The notes beneath the pieces are model-generated. The model searched no databases, was not told the DNA's origin, and saw only the letters and a program-made list of their open reading frames with translations. Shown piece by piece: positions 17,946 to 26,664 of a DNA stretch of 45,179 nucleotides (position 1 is the first letter of the stretch; every line of letters begins with the position of its first letter). The stretch lies in contig JAAYEI010000037.1 of assembly GCA_012728815.1 (NCBI GenBank), positions 1 through 45,179 on the forward strand, in the 5' to 3' direction. Source of the DNA: Clostridiales bacterium (GTDB lineage: Bacteria > Bacillota > Clostridia > Christensenellales > Aristaeellaceae). A program made the translations under genes and the position numbers.

Positions 17946-17974
17946 CACAAAAAGCCGCCGGTCCCCCGGCGGCT
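17946..17974 (-). terminator. Intrinsic terminator of gap
   Basis: A 9-bp stem (17953-17961 with 17966-17974, AGCCGCCGG/CCGGCGGCT) has a TCCC loop. On the minus strand it is followed by TTTTGTGT. It lies between two convergent genes; without a plus-strand U-tract it serves gap mainly. Confidence 0.85.
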
Positions 17975-17992
17975 GAATTGGTCTTTGTGGGA

Positions 17993-19060
<1,068 letters not shown>

Positions 19061-19063
19061 TCA

Positions 19064-19079
19064 GGCAGCCATTTCTGCC
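19064..19079 (-). other. Hairpin at the predicted 5' end of the gap mRNA
   Basis: GGCAG (minus strand) pairs with CTGCC across a six-base loop. The predicted transcription start falls at the first paired base, so the transcript would begin with this stem. Confidence 0.45.
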
Positions 19080-19085
19080 ACGGTT

Positions 19086-19114
19086 ATTATAGCACCCGGA
19101 TGGGGGTGCCGCAA
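19086..19114 (-). promoter_or_regulatory. Promoter of gap (TTGCGG-17-TATAAT)
   Basis: The minus-strand -35 TTGCGG (19109-19114) and -10 TATAAT (19086-19091) have a 17-base spacer. The predicted start is near 19079. Confidence 0.8.
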
Positions 19115-19228
19115 GCAAAACAGACAAACTGCCGGGCGGATTGTGTCCCGGCCGGGCTGGTTTTTTCCGCGTGAGCGCGGTCTGATGCGGTTGTTCCGCA
19201 CGCATGGTACCATGAGATGGACAGGAGG
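19115..19228. other. Intergenic stretch with a cluster of dyads
   Basis: No gene is seen between the gap promoter and the rpsU terminator. The stretch holds CCGCG-TGAG-CGCGG (19167-19180), TGCGG-TTGTT-CCGCA (19186-19200) and the 12-base palindrome CATGGTACCATG (19203-19214). A GCCGGG/CCCGGC pairing (19131-19152) stands eight bases before a T6 run at 19161-19166. Confidence 0.5.
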
Positions 19229-19230
19229 GC

Positions 19231-19259
19231 AAGAAAAAACCCGTCAGCTGACGGGTTTT
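19231..19259 (-). terminator. Intrinsic terminator of rpsU
   Basis: CCCGTC/GACGGG (19240-19245 with 19250-19255) forms the core stem, flanked by A and T runs. On the minus strand the stem is followed by TTTTTTCTT. Confidence 0.9.
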
Positions 19260-19272
19260 CGAAAGCCTGGCC

Positions 19273-19446
19273 TTAATACTTGCGCTTGCGGGCGGCTTCC
19301 GCCTTCTTCTTGCGCTTGACGCTGGGCTTCTCATAATGTTCACGCTTGCGCACCTCAGCCAGCACGCCGCTGCGGGCACACTGGCGCTTGAAGCGTTTCA
19401 GGGCGCTCTCAAGCGTTTCATTTTCCTTCACGCGGATCTCAGACAC
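19273..19446 (-). CDS. rpsU: 30S ribosomal protein S21
   Basis: This 57-residue basic protein matches S21 along its length, with the core [32 protein letters not shown] and a lysine/arginine-rich tail. It binds the 3' domain of 16S rRNA near the anti-Shine-Dalgarno region. The GTG at 19446 gives the family's normal length and follows GGGGGGAG by six bases; an upstream ATG at 19470 would add eight unrelated residues. It is monocistronic, with a promoter at 19518-19546 and a terminator just downstream. Confidence 0.94.
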   Translation of the reverse strand: MSEIRVKENETLESALKRFKRQCARSGVLAEVRKREHYEKPSVKRKKKAEAARKRKY

Positions 19447-19517
19447 TGTTCTCTCCCCCCCTTCGCACATCTCGCCTGAATAACACCGTTCTCACGGCGG
19501 ATGGCGACCGTGCCCTT

Positions 19518-19546
19518 ATTATAGCCGTGGCGCCCCTGCCCGTCAA
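19518..19546 (-). promoter_or_regulatory. Promoter of rpsU (TTGACG-17-TATAAT)
   Basis: The minus-strand -35 TTGACG (19541-19546) and -10 TATAAT (19518-19523) are spaced by 17 bases. The leader would be about 65 bases. Confidence 0.82.
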
Positions 19547-19598
19547 CCGGCAAACTGCACACAAATGCGGTTTGCCGCGCCTGGCAGCTCCTCATTGT

Positions 19599-19627
19599 TT
19601 GACAAGCGTTTATGAAGTCCATATGAT
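19599..19627 (+). promoter_or_regulatory. Promoter of the FAD-dehydrogenase gene (TTGACA-17-TATGAT)
   Basis: A consensus -35 TTGACA (19599-19604) and the -10 TATGAT (19622-19627) are 17 bases apart; the start is near 19634, about 29 bases before the ATG. Confidence 0.85.
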
Positions 19628-19662
19628 GAAGGTTGGCATACCGACAGACGGAGGGACTTTCC

Positions 19663-21075
19663 ATGGCTTATGACCTGGTGATTGTCGGCGCGGGCCCGGC
19701 GGGCATTTTTACCGCGCTGGAGCTGATCCGCAGGGGCAGCAAGAAGAAGATGCTTATCATTGAAAAGGGCCAGCCCATTGGCCGGCGCCGTTGCCCCAAG
19801 GGCACCACCGGCCGCTGCGTCAACTGCCGGCCCTACTGCCATATCACCACAGGGTTCGCGGGCGCGGGCGCCTTTTCCGACGGCAAGCTGTCCCTTTCCC
19901 ATGAGGTGGGCGGCCAGCTGCCAGAGCTCATCGGGGAGGAGCTGGCCCAGCAGCTGATTGACTATACCGACCGGATTTACCTGGAGTTTGGCGCGGACAC
20001 CGCGGTGGTGGGCCAGGTGGAAGATGAGCGTGTCAAGCGCATCCGCCGGGACGCCATCCGCGCCGGCCTGCGCCTGGTGGACTGCCCCATCCGCCACATG
20101 GGCACCGAGCGCGCCCAGCAGATATATGGGGCCATCCAGGCCTTCCTGCTGGAAAACGGCGTGGAGATCCTCTTTGGCGTCAACTGTGTGGACCTGATTT
20201 TGACCAACAGCCACTGCGTGGGGGTGATTGTGGAGCAGCCCGATGGCAGCGGCCGCCGGGAAATCCGCGCCCGGGACACCATCGCCGCCACCGGGAGGCG
20301 CGGCGCGGACTGGCTGGAAAAAATCTGCCAGGAGCACGGCATTGCCCACCAGCCCGGCACGGTGGACATCGGGGTGCGGGTGGAGGTGCGCAATGAGGTC
20401 ATGGAGGAAGTCAACCTGGCGCTGTACGAGGGCAAGTTCGTGGGCTACCCCGCCCCCTTCCGCGACAAGGTGCGCACCTTCTGCCAGAACCCTGGGGGCT
20501 TTGTCAGCCAGGAAAATTATGACAACGACCTGGCCGTGGTCAACGGCCACAGCTACAAGGACATGAAATCCCCCAACACCAACCTGTCCATCCTGTCCTC
20601 ACACAACTTCACCACCCCCTTCAACCAGCCCATCGCCTACGCGCAAAAGGTGGGGGAGCTGACCAACATGCTGGCCAACGGCCACATCCTGGTGCAGCGC
20701 TTTGGTGACATCCTGGTCGGCAAGCGCACCTGGGAGCGCGAGCTGCAGCGCGCCAACGTGAAGCCCACCCTGAAGGACGCGGTGGCCGGCGACATCACCG
20801 CCGCCATGCCGTTCCGCGCCATGACCAACATCATCGCCTTCATCCAGGCCATGGACCTGGTGGTGCCCGGCTTTGCGTCGCCTGAAACCCTGCTGTATTC
20901 GCCTGAGCTGAAGTTTTACTCCAACCGCGTCAAAATGAACGGGCATTTGCATACCAACATCACCGGCTTTTATTCCCTGGGCGATTCCAGCGGCTGGACC
21001 CGCGGCCTGATGATGGCCTCAGCCATGGGTGTGCGGATGGGCCAGCTGTTGTATACGGAAGAAAACAAGGCCTGA
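19663..21075 (+). CDS. FAD-dependent dehydrogenase of the COG2509 type
   Basis: The 470-residue cytosolic flavoprotein opens with the dinucleotide-binding motif YDLVIVGAGPAGIFTALEL. A four-cysteine segment follows, CPKGTTGRCVNCRPYCH, and then GFAGAGAFSDGKLS. A C-terminal FAD motif (FYSLGDSSGWTRGLMMASA) is present. This combination marks the uncharacterised FAD-dependent dehydrogenase family widespread in anaerobic Firmicutes; the electron partner and substrate are unknown. The cysteines could bind a metal or be redox active. The ATG at 19663 follows GGAGGGACTTTCC. No terminator separates it from the ABC exporter genes 65 bases downstream. Confidence 0.85.
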   Translation: MAYDLVIVGAGPAGIFTALELIRRGSKKKMLIIEKGQPIGRRRCPKGTTGRCVNCRPYCHITTGFAGAGAFSDGKLSLSHEVGGQLPELIGEELAQQLIDYTDRIYLEFGADTAVVGQVEDERVKRIRRDAIRAGLRLVDCPIRHMGTERAQQIYGAIQAFLLENGVEILFGVNCVDLILTNSHCVGVIVEQPDGSGRREIRARDTIAATGRRGADWLEKICQEHGIAHQPGTVDIGVRVEVRNEVMEEVNLALYEGKFVGYPAPFRDKVRTFCQNPGGFVSQENYDNDLAVVNGHSYKDMKSPNTNLSILSSHNFTTPFNQPIAYAQKVGELTNMLANGHILVQRFGDILVGKRTWERELQRANVKPTLKDAVAGDITAAMPFRAMTNIIAFIQAMDLVVPGFASPETLLYSPELKFYSNRVKMNGHLHTNITGFYSLGDSSGWTRGLMMASAMGVRMGQLLYTEENKA

Positions 21076-21140
21076 AACCGATAGCGTCAGGTCCGGGCCC
21101 TGTGCGTCGCGCCGGAGCCTGCCAGCGGCGAGGAGGTTGT

Positions 21141-22931
21141 ATGCCGGAGAAAAGGATTCACGCCATCCGCAGGCTGCTGGGCAACGCGGTCAGGCTTGAC
21201 AAGCCCCTGTTTGGCCTGGCGTTTGCCTACACGCTGTTCGCGGTGTTGCAGCCGCTGCCGGGCGTGCTGCTGCCCCGCGCGGTCATTGCCCTGCTGGGCC
21301 GGGAAGGCGCGAACAGCCGGGACCTGCTCGTCATTGTTCTGGTTTTCTTCCTGGCCGGCGCCCTCATCCATTTTGGCCGGGAGTGGTTTCAGGATGTGTC
21401 CATGCCCCGCCTGACCGCGCTGCGCATCGGCTACATAAGCGATCAGACCATCAAACTGATCAACATGGATTATCAGTATGTTGAGGACACGGCCTTCAAC
21501 CAGAAATGGGCGCGCGCCTTCAACGCCTGTTCGGGAAACGAGAACGGGGTGGAAGATGTGTATCGCAGGCTCTTCTTCCTGCCCGCGGTGCTCATCCTCA
21601 TCATTGGCCTGTCCGTCCTGGTGAGCCTGGTGCACCCGCTCATCATGCTGGGGCCCGCGCTGTACGCGGCCCTTTCCTTTGTCTTGAGCCGCCATGCCCA
21701 GCGCTACGCCTATGCCAGGAAGGAGGCATCCGCCAGGCAGGAGCGGCGCCTCAGGGTGTTTACAAACACCTCCCGGGATGTGGCCTACGGCAAAGACGTG
21801 CGCCTGTATGACCTCAAGGGGCGGGTGTTGGACAATTTTGAACAGGTCATCGCGGCCTACATGAAGGTGTTCAAGGCCATCCAGAACCGTGAGTTTTTGA
21901 TGGCGGCCCTTGCCCTGCCCGCTTTGCTGCTTGCAGACCTGCTCACCTACGGCCTGTTGGCGCGCGCTGTGATGAACGGCCTGCCCATCGCGGAATTCTC
22001 CATGTACCTGATGGCCGCGCTGGCTTTGCGCACGCAAATGGAGGAGCTGACCGGGCACCTCAGCGCCATGCGGCGGGAGCTGATGTATGTGGAGGATTAC
22101 TTCCGCTTCATGGATGAGGATTTGAACACCGAGGGGGGCCAGCGCGGTTTTCCCGACAGGATCCCCGCGGTGGAGCTGGCCTTTGAGAAGGTGACCTTCA
22201 GGTACCCGGGCAGCGACAGGAATGTGCTGACTGACTTCTCCCTGCGCGTGCCCGCCGGCCAGCGCCTGGCCCTGGTGGGCGTCAACGGCGCGGGCAAGAC
22301 CACCCTGGTCAAATTGCTGTGCGGGTTCTTTCAGCCGGACGCGGGGGAGGTGCTGATCAACGGCCACCCGGTTCATGAATACCGCAAGAGCGAGCTGATG
22401 CGGCTCTTTGCCGTGGTTTTTCAGGATGTCAACGTCTACGCCTTCACATTGGCGCAGAACGTGGCCGCCAGCCTGGACAGGATCGATCGCGGGCGCGTGC
22501 AGGACGCGCTGACCAAGGCTGGCCTGTGGGACAAGGTGTGCAGCCTGGACAAGGGCATGGACAGCATGATGCTGAAGGTGATTGAAGAGGACGGCATCGT
22601 GCTCTCCGGTGGCGAGCAGCAGCGCCTGGCCATCGCGCGCGCCCTGTACAAGGGCGGGGGCTGCGTCATTCTGGACGAGCCCACCGCTGCCCTGGACGCC
22701 CTGGCGGAAAAGGATATCTACCAGTCCTTTGACGCGCTCACCCTGGACAAGACAGCCATCTACATCTCCCACCGCCTGGCCAGCACGCAGTTTTGTGACA
22801 AGATTGCCCTCATTGACGGTGAGGGCCTGCGGGAATACGGCAGCCACGAGGAGCTCATGGCGCTGGGGGGCACCTACAGGGAGATGTTCACCCTGCAGGG
22901 CAGGTATTACCAGGAGGGGGCCAGCGCATGA
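21141..22931 (+). CDS. ABC exporter half-transporter, first subunit (membrane plus ATPase domains)
   Basis: The 596-residue protein has an N-terminal membrane domain with several hydrophobic segments (residues about 25-340). Its nucleotide-binding domain carries Walker A GVNGAGKTT (about 380-388), Q-loop VVFQDVN, signature LSGGEQQR, Walker B CVILDEPTAALD and H-loop ISHRL. This is the type IV exporter layout. It overlaps the next gene by four bases (ATGA), so the two very likely form a heterodimer exporting a peptide, lipid or drug. Both ATP sites look consensus, unlike asymmetric exporters with one degenerate site. GAGGAGG precedes the ATG at 21141. The substrate cannot be told. Confidence 0.88.
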   Translation: MPEKRIHAIRRLLGNAVRLDKPLFGLAFAYTLFAVLQPLPGVLLPRAVIALLGREGANSRDLLVIVLVFFLAGALIHFGREWFQDVSMPRLTALRIGYISDQTIKLINMDYQYVEDTAFNQKWARAFNACSGNENGVEDVYRRLFFLPAVLILIIGLSVLVSLVHPLIMLGPALYAALSFVLSRHAQRYAYARKEASARQERRLRVFTNTSRDVAYGKDVRLYDLKGRVLDNFEQVIAAYMKVFKAIQNREFLMAALALPALLLADLLTYGLLARAVMNGLPIAEFSMYLMAALALRTQMEELTGHLSAMRRELMYVEDYFRFMDEDLNTEGGQRGFPDRIPAVELAFEKVTFRYPGSDRNVLTDFSLRVPAGQRLALVGVNGAGKTTLVKLLCGFFQPDAGEVLINGHPVHEYRKSELMRLFAVVFQDVNVYAFTLAQNVAASLDRIDRGRVQDALTKAGLWDKVCSLDKGMDSMMLKVIEEDGIVLSGGEQQRLAIARALYKGGGCVILDEPTAALDALAEKDIYQSFDALTLDKTAIYISHRLASTQFCDKIALIDGEGLREYGSHEELMALGGTYREMFTLQGRYYQEGASA

Positions 22932-24712
22932 AAACCGGCCGCCGTTTCGCCGTGCTCCTGAAGCTGGTCTGGCAGGTTGACAAAACCTATTTTGCCCTGC
23001 TTGTCTTTTCCGCCCTGACTCACTCCGGCCAGGTGCTGGCCAATGTTATGCTGCCGCCCCTGTTGATTGACGCCCTGCTGGGCCAGGGACAGGGCGGGGA
23101 CCCCTTGTTCTGGGTGGCGGCCATCGCATTGACCAACCTGCTGTTTGCCCTGCTCAAGCGGGTCGTCCAGCACGGCCGGACTGTGAAAGAAAGCCAGGTA
23201 TACATCCGGATTGACCGCGCTTTTGCCGACAAACTGATGTCCATCCCCTTTCATATGCTGGAGGATCCGTACTACCTGGACCTGCGTGAGCGCGCCAGCT
23301 TCGCCATCCGCAACCAGAGCGCGACTGCGCACCTGGTGACCAGCGCGCTGGACAGCGTCAACCAGTTGGTGACCGTGGCGAGCCTGGTGGTGCCGATGCT
23401 GCGGCTGGGTGTGCTGCTGGTCATCGGCCTGCTGCTGTGTGTGGGCCTGATGCTGCTGATCCAGTCGCGTTTTTCCATCTATCAGCAGCGCTTCTTTGCC
23501 GAGCTGCTGCCAGTCAACCGCCGCTATGGGTATTATGCCGGGCAATGCTTTCAGCCCGATGGCCAGAAGGACTTCCGCCTCTACGGCATGGCGACCATGC
23601 TGGGGGAGACCGTGAAGCGCTACAACCATGAAATCAACACCTGGTTTGGGGCCTTTTACCGCAAGAGCGCGCTGTATCTGGGGTTTTTCCAGGTTGTTAT
23701 CGTGTTGCAGACTGCCCTGGCCTACGCCTATGTGGGCAGCCGCGCGCTGGACGGCGCCATCACCGTGGGCGGGCTGACCCTGTACGTTTCCGCCGCCATC
23801 AGCTTTTCATCCGCCATCATCGCCCTGGGGCAGCACATCATCGATTTTTTCCGCTACCTCAACTTCCTGGAACCGCTGGCCAAGCTGATGGACATCCCGG
23901 ATGCTGAAACGCACACAGGCGGCGCTGAGCTGGGCACCATCCACAGCGTCCGCTTTGAGGAGGTTTCCTTCAGGTATCCCAAATCAGATGCCCTGGTGCT
24001 GGACCAGGTCAGCTTTGACATCAAACAGGGCGAGCGGGTCAGCATCGTGGGACGCAACGGTGCGGGCAAAAGCACCATTGTCAAGCTGCTGTGCCGGCTG
24101 TATGAACCCACCGCCGGGCGCATCCTCATCAACGATACGGACATCCGGGATTATGACCTGGCTTCATTAAGGCGGCAGCTGGCCGCTGTTTTCCAGGATT
24201 TCAGGCTTTTTCACTTTTCCATTGAGGAGAACATCACCTGCGCGCCGGTGAATGCCCACCCCGAGCTGTTTCACAGGGTCATCCATGAAGCGGGCATCGC
24301 GCAGGCCATCGCCGACCTGCCCAAAGGCAAGGCCACCCTGTTTGGCAAGTCCTTTGATGAGAACGCCACAGAGTTCTCAGGCGGCCAGGCGCAGAAGGTG
24401 GCGCTGGCGCGCGCCCTGTACAAGGATGCCTCCCTCCTGATTCTGGATGAGCCGACCTCGGCGCTTGACCCCATGGCGGAAGCCGCGATTTATGAACAGA
24501 TGAACCACATGGCGCGCTCGCGCACGGTGATCTTCATTTCCCACCGCATGAGCAGCAGCGTCTTCTGTAACCGCATCCTGGTGCTGGATGAGGGCAAGGT
24601 CCAGGCCTTTGACACCCACCAGCAGCTGATGAAGGATCAACAGGGCCTGTACTACACCTTGTTTGAGTCCCAGGCCGCGCACTACAGGCAGGCCAAGCCG
24701 GCTTATTTGTGA
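22928..24712 (+). CDS. ABC exporter half-transporter, second subunit (membrane plus ATPase domains)
   Basis: The 594-residue partner of the preceding subunit has a hydrophobic N-terminal half with membrane segments to about residue 310. Its ATPase domain has Walker A GRNGAGKST (about 374-382), Q-loop VFQDFR, signature FSGGQAQKVALARAL, Walker B LLILDEPTSALD and H-loop ISHRM. The ATG at 22928 sits inside the upstream stop (ATGA), giving coupled synthesis in equal amounts. No precursor peptide, peptidase or regulator gene lies beside the pair, so bacteriocin or lantibiotic export is not indicated. Confidence 0.88.
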   Translation: MKTGRRFAVLLKLVWQVDKTYFALLVFSALTHSGQVLANVMLPPLLIDALLGQGQGGDPLFWVAAIALTNLLFALLKRVVQHGRTVKESQVYIRIDRAFADKLMSIPFHMLEDPYYLDLRERASFAIRNQSATAHLVTSALDSVNQLVTVASLVVPMLRLGVLLVIGLLLCVGLMLLIQSRFSIYQQRFFAELLPVNRRYGYYAGQCFQPDGQKDFRLYGMATMLGETVKRYNHEINTWFGAFYRKSALYLGFFQVVIVLQTALAYAYVGSRALDGAITVGGLTLYVSAAISFSSAIIALGQHIIDFFRYLNFLEPLAKLMDIPDAETHTGGAELGTIHSVRFEEVSFRYPKSDALVLDQVSFDIKQGERVSIVGRNGAGKSTIVKLLCRLYEPTAGRILINDTDIRDYDLASLRRQLAAVFQDFRLFHFSIEENITCAPVNAHPELFHRVIHEAGIAQAIADLPKGKATLFGKSFDENATEFSGGQAQKVALARALYKDASLLILDEPTSALDPMAEAAIYEQMNHMARSRTVIFISHRMSSSVFCNRILVLDEGKVQAFDTHQQLMKDQQGLYYTLFESQAAHYRQAKPAYL

Positions 24713-24749
24713 ACAATTATTTCAAAAAGATATTATTCTGATACAAGCC

Positions 24750-24778
24750 TTGCATTCCCGTAACACATTTGTTACAGT
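24750..24778 (+). promoter_or_regulatory. Promoter of the L,D-transpeptidase gene (TTGCAT-17-TACAGT)
   Basis: The -35 TTGCAT (24750-24755) and a weaker -10 TACAGT (24773-24778) are spaced by 17 bases. The start would be near 24785, about 25 bases before the ATG. Confidence 0.55.
24760..24775. promoter_or_regulatory. Operator-like dyad GTAACA-N4-TGTTAC
   Basis: A perfect 6-bp inverted repeat (GTAACACATTTGTTAC) lies in the spacer and -10 of the promoter just described, where a bound repressor would block polymerase. The binding protein is not known. Confidence 0.5.
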
Positions 24779-24809
24779 TAAGCCGCAAATACGCTTGTGA
24801 GGTTATTGA

Positions 24810-26501
24810 ATGAAAAGGACGCTGACGCTCTTGCTGGCCCTGCTGATGCTGCTGCTCCCAGTGATGGCGGAGCAGGATGGGGACGCGGGGCTGGGGGAGG
24901 ACCTGGCCATTGTCACCTCCGAGGGCCGGGAGCTGAAATACGGTGACAAGGGCGAGGATGTCAAGCAGCTGCAGACCCGTTTGAAGGACCTGCGCTACTA
25001 CAACGGCCCTGTCTCCGGAAACTACATGGAGGTTACCCGCAAGGCGGTGCGCGCCGTACAGGAAGCCTATGGCCTGGAGGTCACCGGCATCGCCGACCTG
25101 GACGTGCAGGAAATCATCTTTGGCGATGCCCACCGGCCGCTGAAGAAGGGCGACTCAGGCAAGGATGTCAGCCGCCTGCAGACCCGCCTGAGCGAGCTGG
25201 GCTACTACTGGGGCCAGATTTCCGGCAACTACCTGGACGGCACCACGGCCGCCATGGGCAATTTCCAAAAGGACAACGGCCTGGAGAAGACCGGCCGGGC
25301 AGATGTGGCCAGCCTGATCAAACTGTATTCAGACGACATCGTCATGCCCACGCAGGACCCCAACGCGACCCCCCGGCCGTTGCCCAGCCCGCCGGCTGAC
25401 GCCGCCTACACCGGGGTCATCTCCTACGGCTCCAAAAACAAGAACGTCAGCCTCATCCAGGAGCGCCTCACCGTGCTGGGCTTCTTCGACCGCAAGGTGA
25501 CCGGCGGCTACTATGAGCACACCTTCAACGCGGTCAAGAAGTTCCAGCAGCACAACGGCCTGACCGCAGATGGCGTGGTGGGGGAGCAGACCTGGAACGC
25601 GCTCTTTGCCCTGGATGTTGTCCGCTCAGGTGAGGCGCCCAAGCCCAGCCCCACCCCGGCGCCCATACCCTACTTTGTGGAGGTGGATGTCAACAACCAG
25701 CTGGTCAAGATTTACGCGCGGGATGAGCAGGGCACCTACACCATCCTGGACCGGATTTTCCACACCTCCACCGGCACGAAGAACTATCCCAGCAAACCGG
25801 GCACCTACACCCTGAACGGGCGCAAGGCGCGCTGGGCGGAGTTCCCCAACTGGGGCAACGTGAAGGCGCGCTGGTGGCTGCGCATCGACAAGTATATCGC
25901 TTTCCATTCCGTCATCTACAACAGCTACGACGTCAAATCAGTCAGTACCGGCTCGGTGCGCAAGCTGGGCTCTCGTGCCTCCCGCGGCTGCATCCGCCTG
26001 ACGGTGGCCGATGCCAAGTGGATGTACGACAACATCGGCGAGGGCACCCAGGTGTACATCCATGAGGACGCGCCGCTGGACCCGGAGCTCAAGGCCGCCC
26101 ACAAGCCAGGCAGCTACAACAGCAAAACCTATTTGCACAACGTCACCCCCGCGCCCAGCCCCACGCCTCATTTTGACAGTGCCAAGATGCCGGAGATCAA
26201 CCGCAACCTGAAGACAGGCAGCGAGGGCAGCGATGTGTTCTGGCTGCAAAGCAAGCTCAAGGAGCTGGGCTACTACCAGGGCACGGTCACGGGCACCTTC
26301 CTGGACGGCACCAAAAACGCGGTTCGCGCCTTTCAGAAGGACATGAACCTGTCCCAGAGCGGAAGCGCTGACCGCAAAACGCTGGATACCCTGGCGCAGC
26401 TGGCCGCGCAAAGCGCGGCGCCCACCCCCCTGCCCACCGACCCGCCGGACCAGGCTGCCGGCACGCAGCAGGGTTTCACCGTGGATGAAAACCAGCCATA
26501 G
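24810..26501 (+). CDS. Secreted L,D-transpeptidase (YkuD) with four peptidoglycan-binding modules
   Basis: The 563-residue exported protein starts with a signal peptide (MKRTLTLLLALLMLLLPVMA). Three PG_binding_1 modules follow at about residues 45-105, 115-172 and 205-270. A YkuD catalytic domain occupies about 285-425, and a fourth module lies at about 468-530 beyond it. The catalytic signature is His366 (AFHSVIY) and Cys394 in SRASRGCIRL. YkuD enzymes make 3-3 cross-links in peptidoglycan or attach proteins to it, and resist most beta-lactams other than carbapenems. Pro/Thr/Ser-rich linkers join the modules. GAGG lies eight bases before the ATG. The gene has its own promoter with an operator-like dyad and ends in a strong terminator. 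Confidence 0.93.
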   Translation: MKRTLTLLLALLMLLLPVMAEQDGDAGLGEDLAIVTSEGRELKYGDKGEDVKQLQTRLKDLRYYNGPVSGNYMEVTRKAVRAVQEAYGLEVTGIADLDVQEIIFGDAHRPLKKGDSGKDVSRLQTRLSELGYYWGQISGNYLDGTTAAMGNFQKDNGLEKTGRADVASLIKLYSDDIVMPTQDPNATPRPLPSPPADAAYTGVISYGSKNKNVSLIQERLTVLGFFDRKVTGGYYEHTFNAVKKFQQHNGLTADGVVGEQTWNALFALDVVRSGEAPKPSPTPAPIPYFVEVDVNNQLVKIYARDEQGTYTILDRIFHTSTGTKNYPSKPGTYTLNGRKARWAEFPNWGNVKARWWLRIDKYIAFHSVIYNSYDVKSVSTGSVRKLGSRASRGCIRLTVADAKWMYDNIGEGTQVYIHEDAPLDPELKAAHKPGSYNSKTYLHNVTPAPSPTPHFDSAKMPEINRNLKTGSEGSDVFWLQSKLKELGYYQGTVTGTFLDGTKNAVRAFQKDMNLSQSGSADRKTLDTLAQLAAQSAAPTPLPTDPPDQAAGTQQGFTVDENQP

Positions 26502-26506
26502 ACAAC

Positions 26507-26541
26507 CACAAAAAAACTGCCCACCCGGCAGTTTTTTTGTG
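26507..26541. terminator. Strong intrinsic terminator after the L,D-transpeptidase gene
   Basis: A 15-bp perfect stem (26507-26521 with 26527-26541) has a five-base loop; its distal part is the A7/T7 tract, so it could work on both strands. Confidence 0.92.
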
Positions 26542-26572
26542 CCCTGACCAGGGCGCGGGCTGTGCTTCTGTC

Positions 26573-26602
26573 TTGCGCGCCGGGCTGTTCCATGCGTATA
26601 AT
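26573..26602 (+). promoter_or_regulatory. Promoter of the decarboxylase gene (TTGCGC-18-TATAAT)
   Basis: The -10 TATAAT (26597-26602) is perfect; the best -35 is TTGCGC (26573-26578) with an 18-base spacer. Confidence 0.7.
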
Positions 26603-26664
26603 GCCTTGCGGCGCACGGGCATTCATTACGCGCCCCAGGCTGAATACACGAAGTGAGGTTCGCG

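Noticed and set aside
19960-20600. The Cys-rich segment of the FAD protein taken as a complete iron-sulfur ferredoxin motif.
   Set aside because: The cysteine spacing does not match ferredoxin or rubredoxin patterns; it is better described as a family-specific cysteine cluster.
21141-24712. The ABC exporter pair as part of a bacteriocin or lantibiotic cluster.
   Set aside because: No precursor peptide, modification enzyme, C39 peptidase domain or immunity gene is seen nearby.
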